From assembly GCF_004340525.1 (NCBI RefSeq), contig NZ_SLWX01000016.1, positions 1-64,000 on the forward strand: DNA of 64,000 bases. Direction: 5' to 3'. Shown here one piece after another: positions 59,670-64,000 of the stretch. The notes beneath the pieces are model-generated. The model was not told the origin of the DNA and did no database searches. It saw only the letters and a list, made by a program, of their open reading frames with translations. The DNA comes from Chromatocurvus halotolerans. Its GTDB lineage: Bacteria; Pseudomonadota; Gammaproteobacteria; Pseudomonadales; Halieaceae. A program made the translations under genes and the position numbers. Every line of letters starts with the position of its first letter. Position 1 is the stretch's first letter.

Positions 59670-61957
59670 GGCTGGCGGCTGGCGGCAAGCTGCCGCAGGC
59701 GCTGCAGCCACTGTGGATAAGCGGGGTTGTCAGGCACCAGCGTTACCAGAGAGCGTGCATGAACGATGGCATCGTCCAGATCACCCGCCGCAGCCGCGTA
59801 CTCACTCAGCGCCATGACCACGGCCGGGTTACCCGGTCGCGCACGGTCCAGCGCTCGCAGGGCTTCCCGGCCTTTTTCCTGCATCCCGCTGCTGTAAAGC
59901 GCCACGGCGTTGACATAGCGATGCCGCCAGCCCGCGCTTTCGCGCTCTGCGGCTGCCTGCAGCAGCTCTGAGCCCCGGTCGCGGTTGCCCGTGCGAATCT
60001 CCAGCAGCCCCAGTGCATGCAGGGCATTGCCGTCGTCCGGCGACTGATCCAGCAATGTCTCCAGTTCCCGTCGAGCGGCGTCTTCGTCGCCCCGCTGTCG
60101 CTGCAGGTCGGCGAGGTTGAGGCGCGCAGCCGCCAGTGACGGGTCGAGCGCCAGCGCCTCGCGATAGGCCGACTCCGCCCGCGGCAGGTCGTTGCGTGCG
60201 TGGTGGAACACGCCCAGCTGCAGCTGTGTTTCCGGCATGTCGGCATGCCGCGCCTGCACCGCGAGGTACTCATCGAACAGCTGCAGAAGATGCTCGCGCT
60301 GCGCCGGGCTGACGCGGCCGAGCGGAATGTCCGCAAGATTTTCGGCCAGGGCCATGCGCACGGCGGCGACCGGATCATCCCGCAGCGGATACAGCAGCTC
60401 GAGTCGCTGGCGCGGATCGGCGCCAGCGAGGCTGCGTACGGCACTGCTTCTCAGCAAGGGGTCGGCGGAGCGCAGCATCGGCGTCGCCGTGGGCGCGGCG
60501 TTCTGGCCCGCAAGGGTTTCGAGTGCCGTTGCACGCCAAATGTTTGCAAGCGCGGGATCCGCGATCTGGGCAAGCACCTCTCCGCGGGCGCGGGCGTCAC
60601 CTTCGCGGAGTTGCTGCACGGCCAGCGCCGGGTGCGGGCCGTCGGTATCCGGCGCCATCTCCCAGGCGCGCAGGGATTCCAGCGCCCACTCGCTGTCGCG
60701 TTCGCTGTGGCACTGCGTGCAGGCGTTCGGAGTCCCGAGCACGAGGGTCAGGTCAGGCCGCGGAATCCGCATGCTGTGATCGCGGCGGTCATCAACACCC
60801 ATGTAGCGCTTTGCCGGCATGTGGCAGTTCACACACTGCGCGCCGCTGCCCGTAGGATGACGGTGGTGCTGCTGACTGTCGTAGGCGGCGGGGCTGTGGC
60901 ACTGGGCACACAGCGCGTTGCCCTCGGCACGCAGCCGGTTGTTGTGGGGTTCGTGGCAGTTGCTGCACACGACGCCGGCGCGCTGCATGCGGCTCTGCAG
61001 GAAGGAACCGTGGACAAACACTTCATCGTCGATCTGTCCGTCCGGGTGATACAGGGGCGGCTGAGGCAGCGCCAGGCGGTGGGTGTCGAGGAGATCAGCG
61101 CCGTAGTGGTAGTCGCCAAGCGGCCCACGCCGGGAGTGGCAGCGCGCGCAGGCATTGATCTGGGTATCCGCCTGCAGTGGCTTGTCACGGGTGGCTATCG
61201 CGGCGTCCCCGGCGAACTGCCAGTGACCGCGTTGGCCCAGATCCACATCGAGCCCGGCGCCGGGTTTGCGTGCCCCTGATGGCACTACGCTTTGCATCTG
61301 CCTCACGTGGTTCGCGCCCGGGCCGTGACAGGCCTCGCAGCCGACGCTGATCTCGCGGTAGGTGGTGGCGTAGCGGCGCTCGCTAGCGCTGTAGCCTTTA
61401 TCTACCTGCGTGCTGTGGCACTCTGCACAGCGCGAATTCCAGTTCTGGTAAGGGCCTGTCCAGTGCAGCGGGTCAGTGTGGTCGATGGCCTCATCCGGGT
61501 AGAGGGAGTACCAGCGCTGGCCACCGTCCTCGGCTGGCCGTGCATCCCAGGCAATGCCCAGCGCCTGCAGTCGGCCGTCGTCCAGTGGCAGCAGGTACTG
61601 CTGCAGCGGATAGACGCCAAAGACCTGGCGCACGGGGAAGTCGCGCAGCGCGCCGTCGGCGCCGTCGGTGTGCACCATGAAGTGCTCGCCGTCGCGGTAG
61701 AATCGGGTCGTTACGCCCTGATGGGTAACGCTCACGTCGCTGAAGTCGCCGAGCACGGTTTCCTCGGAGGCCTCCTGCATCGCCAGCTGATGATGTGATC
61801 CCTGCCACTGCTCATAGGCATCGACATGACATCCCGCGCAGCGCTCACTGCCAACAAAGGCTTCCGCCGGCGCCGCCTCCCTGGCCTCGATCGGAACGGC
61901 GACAGGCAAGGTCAGCGCGACCAGCAGAGCGATCAGCAGGTGTGATGGTGTGGTCAG
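59645..61957 (-). CDS. Eight-heme cytochrome c fused to HEAT and TPR repeats
   Basis: A 770-residue exported protein. Eight CxxCH motifs lie at about 40, 177, 207, 270, 331, 350, 375 and 413 (CAGCH, CAECH, CEACH, CARCH, CSNCH, CAQCH, CVNCH, CTQCH), followed by HEAT-like repeats (about 440-560) and tetratricopeptide repeats (about 565-760; ARLNLADLQRQRGDEDAARR). The signal peptide TTPSHLLIALLVALTLPVAVPIEA is clear. GGAGG (61964-61968) is six bases before a CTG at 61957, which looks like the start; the next upstream ATG is at 62074. It is a periplasmic multiheme protein of unknown redox role, partly like cytochrome c554/nrf-type families. Confidence 0.85.
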   Translation of the reverse strand: MTTPSHLLIALLVALTLPVAVPIEAREAAPAEAFVGSERCAGCHVDAYEQWQGSHHQLAMQEASEETVLGDFSDVSVTHQGVTTRFYRDGEHFMVHTDGADGALRDFPVRQVFGVYPLQQYLLPLDDGRLQALGIAWDARPAEDGGQRWYSLYPDEAIDHTDPLHWTGPYQNWNSRCAECHSTQVDKGYSASERRYATTYREISVGCEACHGPGANHVRQMQSVVPSGARKPGAGLDVDLGQRGHWQFAGDAAIATRDKPLQADTQINACARCHSRRGPLGDYHYGADLLDTHRLALPQPPLYHPDGQIDDEVFVHGSFLQSRMQRAGVVCSNCHEPHNNRLRAEGNALCAQCHSPAAYDSQQHHRHPTGSGAQCVNCHMPAKRYMGVDDRRDHSMRIPRPDLTLVLGTPNACTQCHSERDSEWALESLRAWEMAPDTDGPHPALAVQQLREGDARARGEVLAQIADPALANIWRATALETLAGQNAAPTATPMLRSADPLLRSSAVRSLAGADPRQRLELLYPLRDDPVAAVRMALAENLADIPLGRVSPAQREHLLQLFDEYLAVQARHADMPETQLQLGVFHHARNDLPRAESAYREALALDPSLAAARLNLADLQRQRGDEDAARRELETLLDQSPDDGNALHALGLLEIRTGNRDRGSELLQAAAERESAGWRHRYVNAVALYSSGMQEKGREALRALDRARPGNPAVVMALSEYAAAAGDLDDAIVHARSLVTLVPDNPAYPQWLQRLRQLAASRQPQPGSNTR

Positions 61958-62072
61958 GGTTATCCTCCAGGACGGGATGTATCGCAGGGCATCATCCCCC
62001 GCGGGCGCTATGGACAGCAAGCGACAGCGGTTTACCCTGTAGACCGACACATCGCCACGACAGAGGACAGTC

Positions 62073-62792
62073 ATGAAGCTTGGCATTTTGCGCACCGATA
62101 CCGTACGGCCGGAGTGGTCCGCCCGCTTCGGCGAGTATCCGGACATGTTCATGCGGCTACTGGGTCGGCTGGATCCGTCGCTGGAGTTCCGGGTGTACCA
62201 CGTGGAGCGCCAGGAGTATCCCGACGATATCGATGAGGTGGATGCCTACCTGATTACCGGCAGCAAGTTCAGTGTCTACGATGACGAGCCCTGGATTTAT
62301 CGTCTTGCGGACTTCGTGCGGGAACTGCACGCAAGACGCAAGACGATGATCGGTATCTGCTTCGGTCACCAGATGATTGCCCACGCCCTGGGCGGTGAGA
62401 CGCGCAAGTCGCATCGCGGCTGGGGCGTGGGGTTGCATCGTCATCGGCTTCACGGCCGTCCGGACTGGTCTGATGATGGTGACGCGCAGTTCCGGATTCT
62501 GGTCAGCCACCAGGATCAGGTGGAGCGCGTGGCACCGGGTACGGAGGTGCTGGCGGGCAGCGATTTCTGTGAGAATGCGGTGTGCCAGATCGGCGATCAC
62601 ATCCTCACCTTCCAGGGGCATCCCGAGTTCGAGCCCGATTATGCCCGCGAAATCATGCAGCTGCGCCGTGAAACCATCGGCGAGGAGACCTACCAGGCGG
62701 GAATGGACTCCCTTGACGAGCAGCCGGAGACAGAGCGTATCGGCCGCTGGCTGCTGGCCTTCCTGCATAAGCGGGACCGGGCCGTTGCCTGA
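62073..62792 (+). CDS. Class I glutamine amidotransferase-like protein
   Basis: A 239-residue GATase1 protein with nucleophile elbow GICFGHQ (Cys96) and the His-x-Glu pair in FQGHPEFEPDY. It resembles stand-alone amidotransferases of the GMP-synthase-like (GuaA N-terminal) group, including gamma-glutamyl-type hydrolases, but no acceptor partner is next to it, so the reaction is not determined. The HRLHGRPDWSDDGDAQFRILVSHQDQV segment is typical. It is divergent from the multiheme gene across 115 nt. Confidence 0.85.
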   Translation: MKLGILRTDTVRPEWSARFGEYPDMFMRLLGRLDPSLEFRVYHVERQEYPDDIDEVDAYLITGSKFSVYDDEPWIYRLADFVRELHARRKTMIGICFGHQMIAHALGGETRKSHRGWGVGLHRHRLHGRPDWSDDGDAQFRILVSHQDQVERVAPGTEVLAGSDFCENAVCQIGDHILTFQGHPEFEPDYAREIMQLRRETIGEETYQAGMDSLDEQPETERIGRWLLAFLHKRDRAVA

Positions 62793-62808
62793 GGTCAGCC
62801 CCCTGAGC

Positions 62809-64000
62809 TCAGCCCCCCAGGCGGCGCACGCCGCGCCGCAGCAGATAGCCCGACTGTATGAGCGCCGGGACGCCCAGGTGGCCCAGCGCATCAAGATAGC
62901 GCCGCTGTCCGCGCAGGAAGCCCGCGCTGCGAAGCGGGTTGTCCTGATAGGCCATCTGCAATTGGAAAATGCTTTCTTTCAGCGCTGCAAGGGCGGGTCC
63001 GGCAAAGACACGCTCCCCTAACTCCAGAAAAGTGTCGATGTCGCCGAAGGCGGTCACCCTGACCTCGGGCCCGGGGCGCAGGGGTCGCAGGGGGCGGTCC
63101 GCGAGCCAGCGCTCAACATTGTCCGCGGCGCAGCTGCCCATGGCCAGGGCATTGTAGGCCTGTTTCCACAGGGGTTTGGGCGTTGCGGCGGCATCGCCGG
63201 CAATAAAGACGTTCGGTGCCGCCATGCTCTGCAGACAGTTATTTACCGGTGCCCATGAGCGTCTGTCCGGCGCCAGCCCGGACTCGAACAGCAGGGGCGC
63301 GGGTGCCGCGCCGGCTGTCCACAACGTCAGGTCGCTGCGCAGGCTGGTGCCGTCAGCCAGGGTCACCCGGGTCCTGCTCACGCGGGAGACCGCTACGCCG
63401 CAGTGCAGGCTGACCGGGAGGTTCGCGCAGTGTTCGCGCACCGCGGCATCGATGCACGCGGGGGACTGGGGCATGAGCCGGCTGGCGGCTTCCACAAGAT
63501 GAATCCTGAGCGATTCGACGCCCCGGTAGCGGCGCAGGATTTCACCGAGACATTCAACGCCCTCGAAGCTGCCACCGATGATGACAACGCTTGACGGTCG
63601 CCCGCGCGCTGTGACCAAGGCCAGTTGATCGCCGATCTCGGCGCACTCGTCCACACTCTTGAAAGGCAGCGTATGCTTCTGCACGCCGGGTATGCCGAAA
63701 TCGGTATTGACGCCGCCACAGGCGACCACACAGGCGTCATAGGCGAGTCTGTCGCCACCTGCGAGCTCCAGCTGTCCGATGGCAGTATGCAGCCGCGTGA
63801 CGGCCTCCTGCCGCAGGTGATGGCCGGCGCGCCGGCTCAGCGTGTCCCGCGACAGCTGCAGATGCGCCGGACACTTCACGCCAGAGACCAGCTCGTGAAT
63901 GTTCGGCAGGAATTCGAAGGCTGGCTTCGGGTCGAGCAGGGTCACAGCGTGGCGTCCGGAGAGCTGTCGCGCGGCGGCGATGCCGGCAAAGTTCGCGCCG
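62809..64000 (-). CDS. NDH-2-like NAD(P)/FAD-dependent oxidoreductase, 5'-truncated
   Basis: Flavoprotein of the pyridine-nucleotide-disulfide-oxidoreductase superfamily; 397 residues visible and the 5' end is beyond the window. The first visible residues, ANFAGIAAARQLSGRHAVTLL, are the end of the FAD-binding glycine loop and its helix. Within, ACGGVNTDFGIPG and VVIIGGSFEGVECLGEIL (second Rossmann NADH motif), VFIAGDAA, and the C-terminal part after residue 330 (AYQDNPLRSAGFLRGQRR) match type II NADH dehydrogenases/sulfide:quinone reductase-like enzymes. Which is not certain. Confidence 0.85.
   Translation of the reverse strand, partial: GANFAGIAAARQLSGRHAVTLLDPKPAFEFLPNIHELVSGVKCPAHLQLSRDTLSRRAGHHLRQEAVTRLHTAIGQLELAGGDRLAYDACVVACGGVNTDFGIPGVQKHTLPFKSVDECAEIGDQLALVTARGRPSSVVIIGGSFEGVECLGEILRRYRGVESLRIHLVEAASRLMPQSPACIDAAVREHCANLPVSLHCGVAVSRVSRTRVTLADGTSLRSDLTLWTAGAAPAPLLFESGLAPDRRSWAPVNNCLQSMAAPNVFIAGDAAATPKPLWKQAYNALAMGSCAADNVERWLADRPLRPLRPGPEVRVTAFGDIDTFLELGERVFAGPALAALKESIFQLQMAYQDNPLRSAGFLRGQRRYLDALGHLGVPALIQSGYLLRRGVRRLGG

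Overview
The window is a high-GC stretch of bacterial chromosome that reads as a gammaproteobacterium. The evidence is gene content and order. The block trkA-rsmB-fmt-def-LysM-dprA-tsaC-hemF-aroE, the polA / sRNA / engB / cytochrome c5 / cytochrome c4 / dsbA block, the caa3/aa3-type cox cluster with its assembly genes, glnE-ilvE, and tolC / yqiB-like / cpdA / parE all have close counterparts in Pseudomonas and other aerobic gammaproteobacteria. A marine aerobic lineage near Pseudomonadales/Cellvibrionales is plausible but is inference. No rRNA, tRNA, CRISPR array, insertion sequence or prophage was seen. Coding density is very high and no gene-free stretch exceeds 300 bases.

Layout. 0.1-8.5 kb: K+ uptake regulator TrkA, rRNA methyltransferase RsmB, the formyl-Met pair Fmt/Def on the minus strand; LysM protein, DprA, TsaC, HemF and AroE on the plus strand. 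9.4-11.7 kb: gamma-carbonic-anhydrase-like protein, a YheV-like zinc ribbon and a MATE exporter. 11.7-19.7 kb: cytochrome c oxidase operon (CoxB with fused cytochrome c, CoxA, CtaG, CoxC) followed by Surf1, a SCO-like membrane protein, CtaB and SCO; the heme A synthase gene is not here. 19.7-25.2 kb: DNA polymerase I, a small RNA gene with a sigmaE/AlgU-type promoter and C-rich loops, EngB, two c-type cytochromes and DsbA. 25.3-34 kb: flavin reductase, Bcr/CflA exporter, type-B carboxylesterase, divergent Lrp regulator and LeuA, VOC protein, DUF6279-type lipoprotein, ArgA. 34-40.7 kb: orphan GspE/PilB ATPase, GlnE, IlvE, monoacylglycerol-lipase-like hydrolase.

40.7-48.9 kb: all four dTDP-L-rhamnose genes (RfbD-RfbB on plus, RfbA-RfbC on minus) flank a two-gene signalling pair: a substrate-binding lipoprotein without any transporter, and a 1229-residue PhnD-like/TM/GAF-like/PAS/PAS/GGDEF/EAL protein. 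49-55.6 kb: surface-glycan region with a GT4 glycosyltransferase, two methyltransferases, a QW-repeat toroid-like protein of unknown function, Kdo transferase WaaA and TolC. 55.8-59.7 kb: DUF1249 protein, CpdA, ParE, YceI. 59.6-64 kb: an eight-heme cytochrome fused to HEAT/TPR repeats, a class I glutamine amidotransferase and a truncated NDH-2-like flavoprotein at the right edge.

The themes are aerobic respiration and its biogenesis (oxidase, copper/heme insertion, c-type cytochromes, DsbA), envelope assembly (rhamnose, Kdo, TolC) and housekeeping. The least explained parts are the sRNA locus, the substrate-binding/c-di-GMP pair, the eight-heme repeat protein, the glycan cluster with the toroid protein, and several strong dyads in intergenic DNA.
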